Shown: positions 11,461 to 23,160, numbered from the stretch's first letter. The stretch: 64,000 bases of DNA from Castanea sativa (GCF_040712315.1 NC_134015.1:2454445-2518444), one strand, 5' to 3'. Notes: a model not told the origin generated them from the letters alone. Program-made: numbers and translations.

Positions 11461-12733
11461 AAAGAAGTTAGCATGAGTAGATGATGATTATGGTGATCGG
11501 TGTTAAATAATAAGCTGTAATCATGACAAGTTGATTTTGAGAATGATTAAAGGCCTTCAAGGTCAGTCTTCTTGTTAAGGTCAAGGGTCAAATCTCGACA
11601 CTCATAATGTTTAGAGCATGTCATTGAGCAATAGGGGTTTTATGAGTTGTTTGATGCATTTCTTTTGTGGAAATGATATTTGTTTATTTACCTAAGAACC
11701 AAAAAAGACCGGCTGGTGATGTTTCTGAAATATTGTTTGCAAAAGCAAATCAAACTCATTATCCAATTATTACTTTTCTTGTTGGCATAGTTTTTGTCTT
11801 TTTTGGACTTCTTGATGAATTAAGTATATAATTCTTTTCAATTGGCATATTTTCACTTGATAAGTGAATTGTCTACGAGAGTATGTAGTTGTGTAACAGA
11901 TTCATAGGAGGGATATTTTCTTCCATGAAAATAATTCCATTCTATGCATTGGCATGTTTTTGGATTCATTGTCAAAGACTAGGGCATATTCTTCATTCAG
12001 TGAGAATATTTGTGTACCAATAGTTATCAAGTTGAAATGATGCTTAAGTACTGCTACTAGTATAGGGTAGTGTGCTAAATCACCATGTATAGAGTAGTGT
12101 TAAGAAATAATTTCATGTCATTTTTATTTATTTATCTCATAATTTTTACTAGCTTTATAAGGTATGGAGCTAACAAAGTTACCTTTTTGAGTTCCACTTG
12201 TCATTTCGGTATTATTTTTAATCCCCCATCAATTTATACAAATTTTTTATTAGCTAGATCCCACAATAACTCATCCAAAATTAGTTGGTGTCAAAATATT
12301 TCATATTCCTTACCAAATTAAAACGTCTTCTAGTACTGTGTTGACTATCTTGCTTCAAATCCAATCAAAACGGGTTAACCATTAGTGATTAGGTAAACTA
12401 CAGATAAAGTAATTTTTTACATTTTTTATAATTGAATTTATCATTGAAATGGTTCTCAAAAAAAAAAAGTTATCATTAAAATCACTTCTTTACCTTTTTT
12501 TTTTTGGAAATAAATCACTTCTTTACCTATCAACAATTACTCGCCACACCTATCAAAAAATAAAAATAAAAACAATTACTCGCCACATTGTTAGTGAATA
12601 TTTTTATGTACCTAAACTTATATTACAATTACTCACGACATTGTTAGTGAATATTTTTACTTACCTAAACTTATATTTGGCGATTTGATTGCAATTGAAA
12701 TCTGTCACTCACATGATAAATGCTTTCACAGCA

Positions 12734-12734
<1 letters not shown>
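11461..12734. other. Spacer with a 53-bp tandem duplication
   Basis: AT-rich non-coding DNA. At 12573-12678 a 53-bp unit ('caattactcgccacattg...') is present twice in tandem. Unit B also has two copies, unit C only one. I see no gene. Confidence 0.5.

Positions 12735-12793
<59 letters not shown>
12735..12793. repeat. (TA)n microsatellite
   Basis: A pure dinucleotide TA run of about 59 bp. The run at the same place is shorter in unit B (30921-30965) and very short in unit C (51571-51588), as expected for slippage. Confidence 0.95.
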
Positions 12794-12796
<3 letters not shown>

Positions 12797-13470
12797 CTGT
12801 TAAAACTTTTCTGTATTGAGATTTGAACCTTGCTTCATTCTTGTCTGAATTCCTCATATTGAGGCTTCTGTTAGCTTATTTCATTTGAGGTTGGAGTAGG
12901 TTTGGAGATAGGAATTTTGAAAATATAACCGTTGGATTGCATGTTCTTATTATATTCCACTTGAAATAAAAAATTAATAGCTATGTTATTAATCATTGTT
13001 TAAATTTCAAGTTTTTGTAGTCTAAATTAAGCATAAAAAATAAATTTATGGATCGAATAGTAAATAACATTCAATTAGTATGAAATATGACATGCGTGTT
13101 AAAAACATTAAAAAAAATATATACAGTTTAACACTTAAAATTTCAAATTTCACTTTCACAACAAAAAAAAAAAAAACAAAATCAAAATTCACAATTTAAG
13201 ATTTAGATTTTCAAAATTCACATCTAAAATTTGTCCTCGTTGGTTTTAGTAGTAGCTCCAGTAGCTCTGTTTTTACTCTAGCATTTTACCTGTTTTAGGA
13301 TAAATGCTCTTGTTTTTGCATTGATTTGTGTGTGTGTGTGTGTTCTTCTTGATTTGTTTAATGAAAGTTACTGATTTATCAAAAAAGTTATTCACAATCT
13401 CTTTCATTTATTTTGTGTTTCTTTTAGACTAACTTGTATGTATTATTTTATGCATTCATACTAAAGTTTA
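12794..13470. repeat. Duplicate of the GH28 5' region (unit A)
   Basis: This stretch resembles 7150-7510 in order and wording. It begins with 'attgagatttgaacc', passes through 'tgttagcttatttcattt' and 'tgctcttgtttttgcat', and ends in 'taatgaaagttactgatt' and 'ttgtatgtattatttta'. It is interrupted by ~350 bp of unrelated AT-rich DNA. It is probably a relic of another copy of the GH28 gene's intron and leader. It is repeated at about 30966-31690 and 51589-52325. Confidence 0.65.
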
Positions 13471-13703
13471 CATTTTTTGTTATTTAAGTTGCAGTGTTTT
13501 AGCGAGCATGTATGATAGCCTACTAAGTATTGGCAAGGGAATAAGAAACCTGCCCCCAAACCCAGTCCATAGACTATTTTAATCTTCCTTCTTGCAAACC
13601 AAATTCTTAACAAAAGACTAGAATTTCTATTTGCTGTGCCTAAATTTTTTGTTTACTGTTTCAGTGTTTATCTCCGAGTTTATCAGGAACAAATTATTAC
13701 TTA

Positions 13704-14166
13704 GGCCCCGTCCGTTTGGAGTGAAAATAGAGAGAGTGAAAATAGAGAGGATGGAAAACAAAGAGAGGAAAATAGACATTTTCCACTGTTCGTTTGGAGA
13801 GAAAACTAAGGAAGAATGGAAAATCGGGAGGAAAACTGTGGGAGAAAACTTTGGGATGGGGGCTTTTTACTAAAAAGCCCCCACTTGATGGTTCTATTTT
13901 TTTTTTTTTTTTTTCAACGTTACTGAACGTTTTTTTTTCTTCTTCAACGTTATTGAACTTTTTTTTTTTAACATTACCTGAACATTTTATATTATGTACA
14001 AATAAATCTATTTCTTACATATTATGTAACAAGGGAACAATAGTCAATTTATATAAATTACATTTTCCACCCTCACACTTTTCCACCCCTCCAACTGGAC
14101 ACACAAGAGGAAAAACTAAATATTTTTCATCCTTCCACTTTTTCACCCCTCCAACCGAACAGACCC
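13704..14166. mobile_element. Tourist/PIF-Harbinger-like non-autonomous element (unit A)
   Basis: The left end GGCCCCGTCCGTTTGGAG and the reverse complement of the right end, GGGTCTGTTCGGTTGGAG, form imperfect terminal inverted repeats. TTA flanks both sides (13701-13703 and 14167-14169), the 3-bp target duplication of PIF/Harbinger-type elements. The interior is rich in 'ggaaaac' motifs and T runs and codes for nothing recognisable. Copies at the same site in B and C show the insertion predates the triplication. Confidence 0.7.
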
Positions 14167-14169
14167 TTA

Positions 14170-14862
14170 GTAATATACTGTGGAGTCCTAGTTGTTTTAA
14201 GGAGTCCTATTATCACCTATGAGACCAATGTACAAGAAATGTATATTGGACCTTCAAGTAGGGCCATTTAGAAACTTGACTACAAGGTACATGTGTGGTT
14301 CTCATTGTAGACAACAAAACCACTAATTGTGGCCCAAAAAAAAAAAAAAATGTAAGGTTCAACAATTCTTGAGGAGTTGAAGAATTGAAATTGAGTCCAA
14401 CATCTTTACAAAATAATCAACTCAATGATTGAGTCCAGCCAATGCACTTAATGGGCCCTGCAATTGGGCCAAAAATGTTAACAAATGACCTTTGCAAGTT
14501 AGGAAGAGGAAAATTACAAAGACAATTGAGTTAAAAAAGAGTCGAAAGCTAGGACACTGAAAAAATTCCTTTTATTTTGGTTCCAAAAGTAAGAGAAATT
14601 TTATTTGAAACTCTATGATTTAAGGGTGTAACAAATTAGACATGAAAGTTTCAAATGTAACAAATTAAATCTTGAAGTTTCAAGAAAGCCACAAATTAAC
14701 CTTAACTCATTTAAGTGGAATGAAATTGTGTTTTAGTTTAATATGGATTGAAGGTTTAATTTGTTAGCTTTTCAAATGCTTAAAGTTTAAATTGTTTTTT
14801 TTAAACAATAGTATTTAACTTGTTACATTTCTAAATTATAGGATGTAAAATATAAATTTCTT
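14170..14862. other. Spacer, no gene seen
   Basis: Non-coding sequence colinear with 53044-53737 in unit C and largely missing from unit B. It has short A/T tracts. I see no gene. Confidence 0.5.
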
Positions 14863-16990
14863 TTTAATATAATTTGGAATGAGATTGAGATTTATATATT
14901 TTTTAATAAATTCAAATTTAAAATAGGGTAAATTACAATTTACCCACCTGTGATTTGGTTGAAATTTAAGTTGTCTATCTGTGGTTTGAAATTTGACACT
15001 TTACTCACTTGAGGTTATCTTTATCTTTTTTTCTTTCTTTCTTTTCATATGGTGCTTTACTCTCAAGAAATCAAGTACTAGGTAAAAAAAATTTCTACTT
15101 TTTTTTCTTTTGTAAATTTTGTATTATTAAGTGGATTATAAATATTTAAAATAGTAATTAGTATTTTATGTACATAATTATTGAATCTTCAACAAATATT
15201 TATAGATTAACACATATTACTCTTAAATATAGTCACTTCTAAGATTTGAATATGATCTAATAGTATTTTAGAACTTAACAATTCGATAAGTTATTTCTTT
15301 TTAAGAAAAATAAAATAAATAAAAAGTTGAGTTTGAAATGAGTTTGGATTCATTAATAAGTATATGTAAAACAAATTTGAGATTAAACTGCTAAAATTTA
15401 ATATAATTTTGAATGAGATTGAGATTTATATATTTTTTAATAAATTCAAATTTAAAATAGTGTAAATTGCAATTTATCCACCTGTGATTTGGTCAAAATT
15501 TAAGTTGTCTACTTGTGATTTGAAATTTGACACTTTCCTTACCTGATGTTATCGTTATCTTTTTTTTTTTTTTTTTTTTTTTCATTTTGTGTGGTACTTT
15601 ATATTCAAGAAATCAAGTATAGGGTAGATTTTTTTTTTTCAATTTTCTTTCTTTTGTAAATTTTATATTATTATGTGGATTATAAATATTTAAGATAATA
15701 ATTAGTATTTAGCCTACATAATTATAGAATCTTGAAGAAATATTTATAGATTAATTAATATTACTCTTAAATATAGCCATTCTAAGATTTGAATGTGATC
15801 TAATAGTATTTTAGAACTTAACAGTTCGATAAGTTCTCTTTTAAGAAAAATAAAATAAATAAAAAAGTTGAGTTTGAAATGAATTTGGATTCACAAATAT
15901 ATCTAAAACAAAATTGAGATTAAATTGATAAAATTTAATATAATTTGGAACAAGATTGAGATTTATATTTTTTTTTAATAAATTCAAATTTAAAATAGAG
16001 TAAATTACAATTACCTACTTGTTGTTTGGTCGAAATTTAAGTTGCGTACATGTGGTTTGAAATTTGACCCTTTACTCACTTAAGGTCATCTTTATCTTTT
16101 CTTTTTTTTCTTTTTTTTTTGTATGGTACGTTACTTTCAAGAAATTAAGTAATAAGTAAATATTTTTTTCACTTTTTTTTCTTTTGTAAATTTTGTATTA
16201 TTATGTAGATTATAAATATTTAAGATAATAATTAGTATTTTGCATACATAATTATAGAATCTTCAACAAATATTTATAGATTAACATATATTACTCTCAA
16301 AATAGTCACTCTAAGATTTAAATGCGATCTAATAGTATTTTAGAACTTAACAATTCAGTATGTTATCTCTTTTTTAGAAAAATAAAATAAATAAATAGTT
16401 GAGTTTGAAATGAGTTTGGATTCATTAATAAATATATGTGAAACAAATTGTAGATTAAATTTCTAAAATTTAATATAATTTGGAATGAGATTGAGATTTA
16501 TAATTTTTTTTTAAATTCAAATTTAAAATAGGGTAAATTACAATTTACCTACCTGTGGTTTGATCAAAATTTAAGTTGTCTATCTGTGATTTGAAATTTG
16601 ACACTTTACCTACCTGGTGTTATCCTTATCTTTTTTTTTTTTTTTATATGGTACTTTACTTTCAAGTAATCAAACATAGGGTAAATTTTTTTTATTTTTT
16701 TATTTAGTTTTAATTTTTAAATTTTGTATTATTAAGTGGATTATAAATATTTAAGATAGTAATTAATGTTTTGCCTACATTATTATAGAATCTTCAACAA
16801 ATATTTATAGATTAATACATATTACTCTTAAATATAGTCACTCTAAGATTTGAATGCAAACTAGAAGTATTTTAGAACTTAACAATTCGATAAGTTATCT
16901 CTTTTTAAGAAAAAAAAAAGTTGAGTTTGAAATGAGTTTGGATTCATTAATAAATATATGTGAAAAAAATTTGAGATTAAATTGCTAAAT
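14863..16990. repeat. Tandem array of ~535-bp satellite-like monomers (unit A)
   Basis: Monomers begin with 'taatataatttggaatgag' at about 14865, 15399, 15937 and 16471, giving periods of 534, 538 and 534 bp, and the last is cut at 16990 by an insertion. Each monomer passes through 'gggtaaattacaattta', 'cacctgtggtttg', a T-rich stretch, 'gtggattataaatattta', 'agtattttagaacttaac' and 'gtttgaaatgagtttgg'. The array resumes at 18356. No coding capacity was seen. Confidence 0.9.
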
Positions 16991-16992
16991 TC

Positions 16993-17052
<60 letters not shown>

Positions 17053-18355
17053 CATAATAATAATAATAATAATAATAAGTGAAGCAGAGAGAAACTACAA
17101 TTGCAATTCTAAATTAGAATTCTAATCTATGTTGTGCCACGTGTTAATGTAAAGATGAAATTGGAGTCTGATTTTCCTCCATCTGTTGTAATTCCGATGT
17201 GTTTTTTTTTTTTTTTCCACACCCGTGTATTTTTAGGTTCACCTCCCTTTTTCACACCCACGTATTAGGTTCACCTTTCTTTTCCACACCCACGTATTTT
17301 CCGGCTTACCTCCATTTTCCACACCGATTTAGGCTCGTTAATATATAACTCCCTTTTTCTTCAATCAATGCTATGGAATTTCAAAAGAATCTCTCGGTAT
17401 CAATGATGCACGTATTTGGGTATTTTTGTATCTTAGATAAGAAAAGGTTCTCCAGATATTTCGATTGTACTTGTCTTTACAATTTTCATGGTCTTGGTTT
17501 ATGCTCTGCAAAACAAATTCCAACCATTCCTAAGGTTTGATTACTGCTTTCTTTCATCTACCTATATTGTCGTTCCTTTTTGTGTAATTTTTTTATTATT
17601 TAATTATATAATTTTGTTGTTTTCCTATGATTAATGTTGCATGTTTATTTTCTTTCATTTGCCTATACTTTCTTTCCTTTTTGTCAATAATTTTTATTGT
17701 TTGATTATAAAATTGTTTTGTTTTCCTATCATTGATGTTGCATATTTCTTTTTCTTTTTCATAACATGTTATCAGCACGAATCTCTACCCAATTTCGAAA
17801 GGAAGTTGTAATCTCATTATTCTTCAAATATCAAAGATTATTTGTGTAGTTTTCTCAGCTCACTATAAGTTTTCTTATAAGGAATTAGTACTTATCCTAT
17901 TTGTTTCTCTTTAAGTTTTATGCTCATAATTTTAATGATTTTTAATTGATTAAATTTTTTTTTATGAGATTCACGTTATTCTATTGTTATATATTGTTAT
18001 GAGATGCACGCTCACATTTAATTGATTAAAATATTTTGCTAAAAATGGTTTGTGATAAAGCAACTTAATCATAGCTATATGTACCGTGTATGAATCAACC
18101 TTGAATATATATGTCTATGTAGCATTCTTTCATTAGAATTTTGTATGATAAAAATATTTGTTAAAAAATTACATAATGCTAAGTTTTATTAAACATGAAT
18201 AAACGAAGTCTTTTAAACATGACTAAACTCATGATTAATAAAAATAATAAAATAAAACCAATAGTATCACTTAGATAATAAAATGCAATATATTTATTTC
18301 TATTGTTTTATTAAATTATATCCATTCCCGTGCGGTAGCATGGGTTACATGCTAG
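16991..18355. mobile_element. Helitron-like non-autonomous element inserted in the array (unit A)
   Basis: The element interrupts a satellite monomer: the flank 'attgctaaat' joins directly to 'ttaatataatttgg' once it is removed, with no target duplication. It begins with TC (TCTATA, then a TAA microsatellite). It ends with CCCGTGC-GGTA-GCATGGG, which can fold as a hairpin (one G-T pair), then 7 bases, CTAG, and a T. TC at the 5' end and a hairpin before CTRR at the 3' end are Helitron hallmarks. The 5' flanking base is T, not the usual A. No Rep/helicase is encoded, so it is non-autonomous. A three-copy ~37-bp minisatellite lies at 17217-17325. Confidence 0.65.
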
Positions 18356-18980
18356 TTAATATAATTTGGAATGAGATTGAGATTTATATATTTTTTAATA
18401 TATTCAAATTTAAATTAGGGTAAATTACAATATAATTTACCCACCTGTGATTTAGTCAAAATTGAAGATGCCCACCTGTGATTTGAAATTTGATACTTTA
18501 CTCACTTGAGGTTATCTTTATCCTTTTTTTTTTTTTTTTTCTTTTTGTATGGTACTTTACTTTCTAGAAATCAAGTACTAGGTAATTTTTTTTTAACTTT
18601 TTTTTTCTTTTGTAAATTTTGTATTATTAAATGGATTATAAATATTTAAGATAGTAATTAGTATTTTGCCTTCATCATTATAGAATCTTCAACAAATATT
18701 TATAGATTAATACATATTACTCTTAAATATAGTCACTCTAAAATTTGAATGTGAACTAGTAGTATTTTAGAACTTAACAATTCGACAAGTTATCTCTTTT
18801 TAAGAAAAATAAAATAAATAAAAAGTTGAGTTTGAAATGAGTTTGGATTCATTAATATATGTGAAACAAATTTAAGATTAAATTGCTAAAATTTAATATA
18901 ATTTGTTACAAGATTGAGATTTTTATATTTTTTAATAAATTCAAATTCAAAATAGGGTAAATTACAATTTATCCACCTGA
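18356..18980. repeat. Tandem array continued after the insertion (unit A)
   Basis: The ~535-bp monomer resumes at 18356, and a further partial monomer starts near 18894. It ends at about 18980, where 'gtaaattacaatttatcc' runs into unrelated sequence. Confidence 0.85.
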
Positions 18981-19500
18981 TAAATGCTCTCATCGCACCC
19001 CCTCACTCACACAACATTTTTACATAAAACAACAACAGTGTAGCCGATAACAATTTAGGCTAATTTCCATACATAAGCATTATACAGTCTATAGACTCTA
19101 CTAGTAAAATTATATATTGATTTTATTTAACTCCAAAACCACGCTAGAGAAATTTCTTTTCAATCAAATTCCTTTATTATATGTACTTCTTAAATTCTGT
19201 TACTTTTTTAATTCTTAAATTCCTTTATTATATGTACTTTTTAATTCTGTTACTTTTTCCTCCTCTCGCATTCATGATGAGGTCTACTCATTAAATTCAT
19301 GATGGAATCCACCATGATTGTGAGAGGAGGGGCACAATTTCTCTGTGCTCCGAGTGTACCTAAGAATTTTCTCTTTTATAGATGCACATACCTAATGTTA
19401 TGATAACAATGGAAAGCAAATAAAAAAAATCATGACTTGTATTGCCTTCGTGTGGTAGATACTAAATGGTATGTATTGCCAAAAATACTGTTCCACCCTT
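18981..19500. other. Spacer with half of a MITE-like hairpin (unit A)
   Basis: Non-coding. At about 19260-19375 the inner arms of a hairpin element are visible ('cctcctctcgcattcatg' against 'catgattgtgagaggagg'). The outer left arm seen in units B and C is replaced here by a repeat of the local sequence 'tcctttattatatgtact'. Confidence 0.55.
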
Positions 19501-19657
19501 CGCTACTTTTATATATTAGTGTAGATGATATGACCAACATGTAGCTGCCCCTTCATTCAATACAAGCTCTCTTTTCCTAACCTAGCTTTCTTCTCACAAA
19601 CTCTCTCTAACAAACCAACCAAAACCTTCACACTCTCTCGTTCCAAAGCTCTCTCAT

Positions 19658-19870
19658 ATGGAGATGGAGGAGAATGGTAGGACTTTGTCTGACCTAAGGG
19701 AAATTGAGATCTGCTTGCTTGGACAACACAAGCTAGATGGTAACCGGAGTTATGTAGAATGTTATGTGATTAAGGTCCCAGACCTTGAGGCTTGTACTCT
19801 GCCTTCTTATTTCTCTTGTCCAATATTCAAACAAAAACACAAGAAAAAGCAACCTTTGGCTTTGGCTTAG
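19658..19870 (+). CDS. Small conserved ORF, 70 aa, unknown function (unit A)
   Basis: A 70-codon frame starts MEMEENGRTLSDLRE and ends with a Lys/His-rich tail 'KQKHKKKQPLALA'. It has no recognised domain, signal peptide or membrane segment. Upstream lie a TATATA at about 19510 and a CT-rich, CAA-rich stretch typical of a plant 5' leader, with no upstream ATG close by. The frame stays open at full length in all three units. A versus B differs at two replacement and four silent sites; B versus C at three replacement and no silent sites, so selection is not clearly shown. It could be a small gene or the surviving first exon of a truncated one. Confidence 0.45.
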   Translation: MEMEENGRTLSDLREIEICLLGQHKLDGNRSYVECYVIKVPDLEACTLPSYFSCPIFKQKHKKKQPLALA

Positions 19871-20020
19871 ATAATTAGGCCATTGCCTAAGGTGCCTTAC
19901 AAGAGAAAGACCCCAAATTTTAGTTTGAATGTTTGTTTTATTGAAACAATTATTAAATTAAATCTGCGGTTTGCTTGGATAGGGCCAAGTCTTAGGCTAA
20001 GCCAATTTGGCTATCACTAA

Positions 20021-20256
20021 GGTTCCATTTGCTTGAAGGGGTGGAAAAGTAAGAAAATAGAATATGTAGAGATGATAGAAAAGTTTTTAGTTCTCTCATG
20101 GTGTTTGGTTTAGGAGTGGAAAAGTTGAGGGGAGAAAAATGTAATTTTATTTTAATTTACTTTCATGCCTCTACTAAAAAAGAGAGTTACAAATTAGGAA
20201 AGAAAAGCTAGATGAACTAAAAAAACAAAAATGAAACAGATGAAACACAACCAAAA

Positions 20257-20312
<56 letters not shown>

Positions 20313-21146
20313 GTATGTGACAATTCCAAACTCTAATGGCTTTGTTACTTATAATGGATGAGCCCAAGATACATTACGCATCTATGGCGAGCATTTATGC
20401 CAAAGAGTAACAAACCTAGCAACAGGAAAGAAGATGTTACACAAATCGAAGCATAAGTTTGTAATGTATTAACCATAACAAATATATAATGAATGTAGAG
20501 ATTCGTTGCTCATTAAAGACAAGATGGCTATAAAGCCAAAGGGGAAGAGAACCAAAAGATACACAATTCTAATCCCAAAAATACTCCCAAAGTTGAATTT
20601 CATTGTGATATTCCAATTAAATTCCATTCTAACTTCATCGTTGGAGAGTTTTTGGCAAACACCACACCATAGAATCCGTATTTCTCTATTTCATATCTTA
20701 TTGTAGGTTTGCCTTAGACGTATCCATCCACTTTGTCCATCTACATAGACGAGAACTCAACTGACAATTTTTTGCATCATCAATATATATAAGCAAATCG
20801 AATGAAAAGTTTAGAAAATGACAAAAAGCTAAAGAAGGAAATTTTTAAAAAAGGAAACAGTTGAGTAACAGAAAATGACAAAACCGAAAAAAAAAAATTG
20901 CCAAGAAGAAACCAAGAAAACCAACATGTTGCAGCACATGGGTGCTTTAGTTCAAACATTTTTCTCTGATTTTCTTCCTAATATGGGAAGAAAACATTTT
21001 GATGAGCCCAAGGGAAAAATAGTATGGTCCCACTAGTTTTCCTACCTTAAATCCCTCCAACCAAACATCCAAAAAATCCATTTTCTCTCCACGTTTCTCT
21101 CATTTCCTTTCCATTCTCCCTAAAATCCTTCCACCCATACGGACCC
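20021..21146. mobile_element. ~1.1-kb element with Tourist-like ends (unit A)
   Basis: The left end GGTTCCATTTGCTTG..AGGGG and the inverted right end GGGTCCGTTTGGcTGGAAGG (read from unit B) form imperfect inverted repeats. TAA precedes it at 20018-20020 and TAA follows it in unit B (CAA here). Inside is a (TA)n/(GTAT)n tract at about 20263-20318 and a moderately GC-rich stretch (20330-20760) that does not look like MITE DNA and may be captured. No transposase was seen. Confidence 0.6.
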
Positions 21147-21551
21147 CAAGGCCACGTATGATGCAGCTCAATATAAATTCAACCTAATTGAAATTCTAAA
21201 ATGTTTTTTAAAAATTTATTTGAAGTTTGCTAAATCACCATGAATGATCAATTTTCCATAACAATTCAAGACTTCAATTTTTTGAAACAAGTCTCCCACA
21301 TTATATATAGCCATAAACTAAACAATCTCTCTCTTAACAAGAAAATTAACATTGAAAATTAGATTCTAACTCTTCTCACGTTACCCAAGGTAAATTATAA
21401 GTATTTTCTAAAATAATAAATAAATTTTAATTTATTCGGATGTTGAGTGGAATTTTTTAAATATCAAATAATTTTTTTTAATGACCACGTTAGTGTCTAA
21501 CATGCTAACTATGGATCCTATGTGCCACATAAGCACTTTTATTTAGTAAGA
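21147..21551. other. Spacer, no gene seen
   Basis: AT-rich DNA, colinear with 37038-37442 in unit B. I see no gene. Confidence 0.5.
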
Positions 21552-22232
21552 TGACGGTTTTAAAAATTGATGGGTATGATAAAATACGAACTCCAATATC
21601 GTCCATGGAGGTCGTCCAGGACAAGACCAAGAAAGCAAAGGTTGTAAGAACCTTGTCCATAAGAAGCTCGTCCATGCAGGAAGGTGCTTGGACGAGCTTC
21701 GCATGGTCAAGTTTCACGAAACCACACCATGTCGTCCAAGGGAGCCATCAATCTCGTCCGTAAGAAGGTCGTCCATAGAGGAACGACCTCCCTTGGAAGC
21801 GAGGTACGCTCGACTGGAGGACCCCTAGACGAGGTCTTGGCACTTAGGAAAATTCCTGAGTGTGTACAACAGCTCCTTATCACACACATAACTTCTAGTA
21901 ACCGTTCTGTGGGAAAATGTAACTCTTAAACAGTTGTGAAAATTATTCCTGAACCCTCACACCTCCTCAAATCTAGGAGAGGTTACAAGTCTAGTAACTG
22001 TTTCTAGGACACTATATAAATACTCATTCAGACCAGACAAAGATACGTTTTTACATTTCCTGAAAAGTTAGAACTCCAAAATTATTAAGAGAAACCTAAC
22101 TTTGCTATTGAAGGGTTCTTGGCCGGCGACCCCGGTCACTTTTGATCGTTTTTCTTTCTTTTTCAGGTCATCAAGACAACCAGTAGTTCTTTCTAATCCA
22201 AAGCATCCAACTTATTGATTTTATTTGCATCA
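21552..22232. mobile_element. Probable solo LTR of an LTR retrotransposon (unit A)
   Basis: The segment begins TGACGG and ends GCATCA (TG...CA) and is flanked by TAAGA and TAAAA, a near-match to a 5-bp target duplication. It is clearly richer in GC than its surroundings. It has a CTATATAAA promoter motif at 22012-22020 and, downstream, a 'ttcttggccggcgacccc' stretch like the R/U5 part of plant LTRs. The 'cgtcca/cgtccg' motif recurs at least six times between 21601 and 21775. No gag or pol was seen. Short ORFs inside are chance. Confidence 0.55.
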
Positions 22233-22550
22233 TAAAAAATGATTTTCAAAAATTAGGGGCCGAATAGGAAGCCTAAAAAATTGAAGGCGAAAATATCATT
22301 TCGGTCCTTACATTTTAGAGTCACGGTCAATTTGGTCCATATATTTTGATAATAGTCAATTTGATTCCTGTTATTTTTAACTTACAATCAATTTGGTCTC
22401 TGCCATTAATTCACTAACGAAAAATACTTACATGTCAAACAGAGAGCATTGTTGACATACTTCATGCTTACATGGCTTATAAAATAATATTAAACAAATT
22501 TAATCAACGTAAAAAATTTCTACATCAGCATTTATGTGAAATCATAAACC

Positions 22551-22666
22551 CAAGTGAGTTGGCCGAGTGGTTGGACACTCGATCTCAAAGTGTTTGTCCC
22601 AGGTTCGACTAGGTGTGCTCCCCAGTTGGAGTTTGAATACCTACACTTTGAAAAAAAAAAAAAAAA
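22551..22666 (+). mobile_element. tRNA-derived SINE (unit A)
   Basis: A polymerase-III A-box-like 'ggccgagtgg' at 22561 and a B-box-like 'ggttcgact' at 22602-22610 are spaced as in a tRNA. A ~40-bp body and an A-tail (22651-22666) follow. It cannot fold as a complete tRNA, so it is a SINE head, not a tRNA gene. The copy in unit B is at 38431-38543. Confidence 0.7.
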
Positions 22667-23121
22667 CCCCTAAGCCAACGATTTACCCTACTAAGGCCCA
22701 CTCGCCAAAAAAAAAGAAGAAGAAGAAATTATAAAGGCAAAAATAATAAGAATCATACTTTCTTTTCTTTTCCTTCCTTGGCAACCAAACACAATCTAAA
22801 CATTAAAAAAAAAAAAAAAATCAATACAACCATTGTTTGGGTTCTTTTTTTTTTCAATTGAAATTGCTGGGTTTGATTTTTATTCAAACCCAAAGTCCTC
22901 TCTCTCTCTCTTGGAAATACAGAAAGTCAAACTGAAAGGAGTAAAACCCAGAAACAGCTCCCTAAAGCTAAATTATAATGACCACAAATCAAGTAAATAT
23001 CCAGATTTTATCCCAAAAAAAAAAAAAGTAAATATCCAGATTAGAAATGGCCAAAAAAAAAAAAAAAACAGCAATTCCCATCGTTACCAGTGATTTGGGT
23101 TAGTTGGGACCAATCTTTTTA

Positions 23122-23160
<39 letters not shown>

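Noticed and set aside
13631..14222. ORFs of 80-142 codons in the Tourist-like element
   Set aside because: They run through T tracts and terminal repeats and differ between copies. No transposase motif.
14863..16990. CRISPR-like repeat-spacer array
   Set aside because: The units are ~535-bp head-to-tail monomers without spacers in plant DNA. This is a satellite-like repeat.
21551..21929. Overlapping ORFs on both strands in the GC-richer LTR candidate
   Set aside because: Several frames are open at once because of base composition, and there is no retroelement protein motif.
22551..22666. tRNA gene
   Set aside because: A- and B-box-like motifs are present, but the acceptor stem and full cloverleaf are not, and an A-tail follows, so a SINE fits better.
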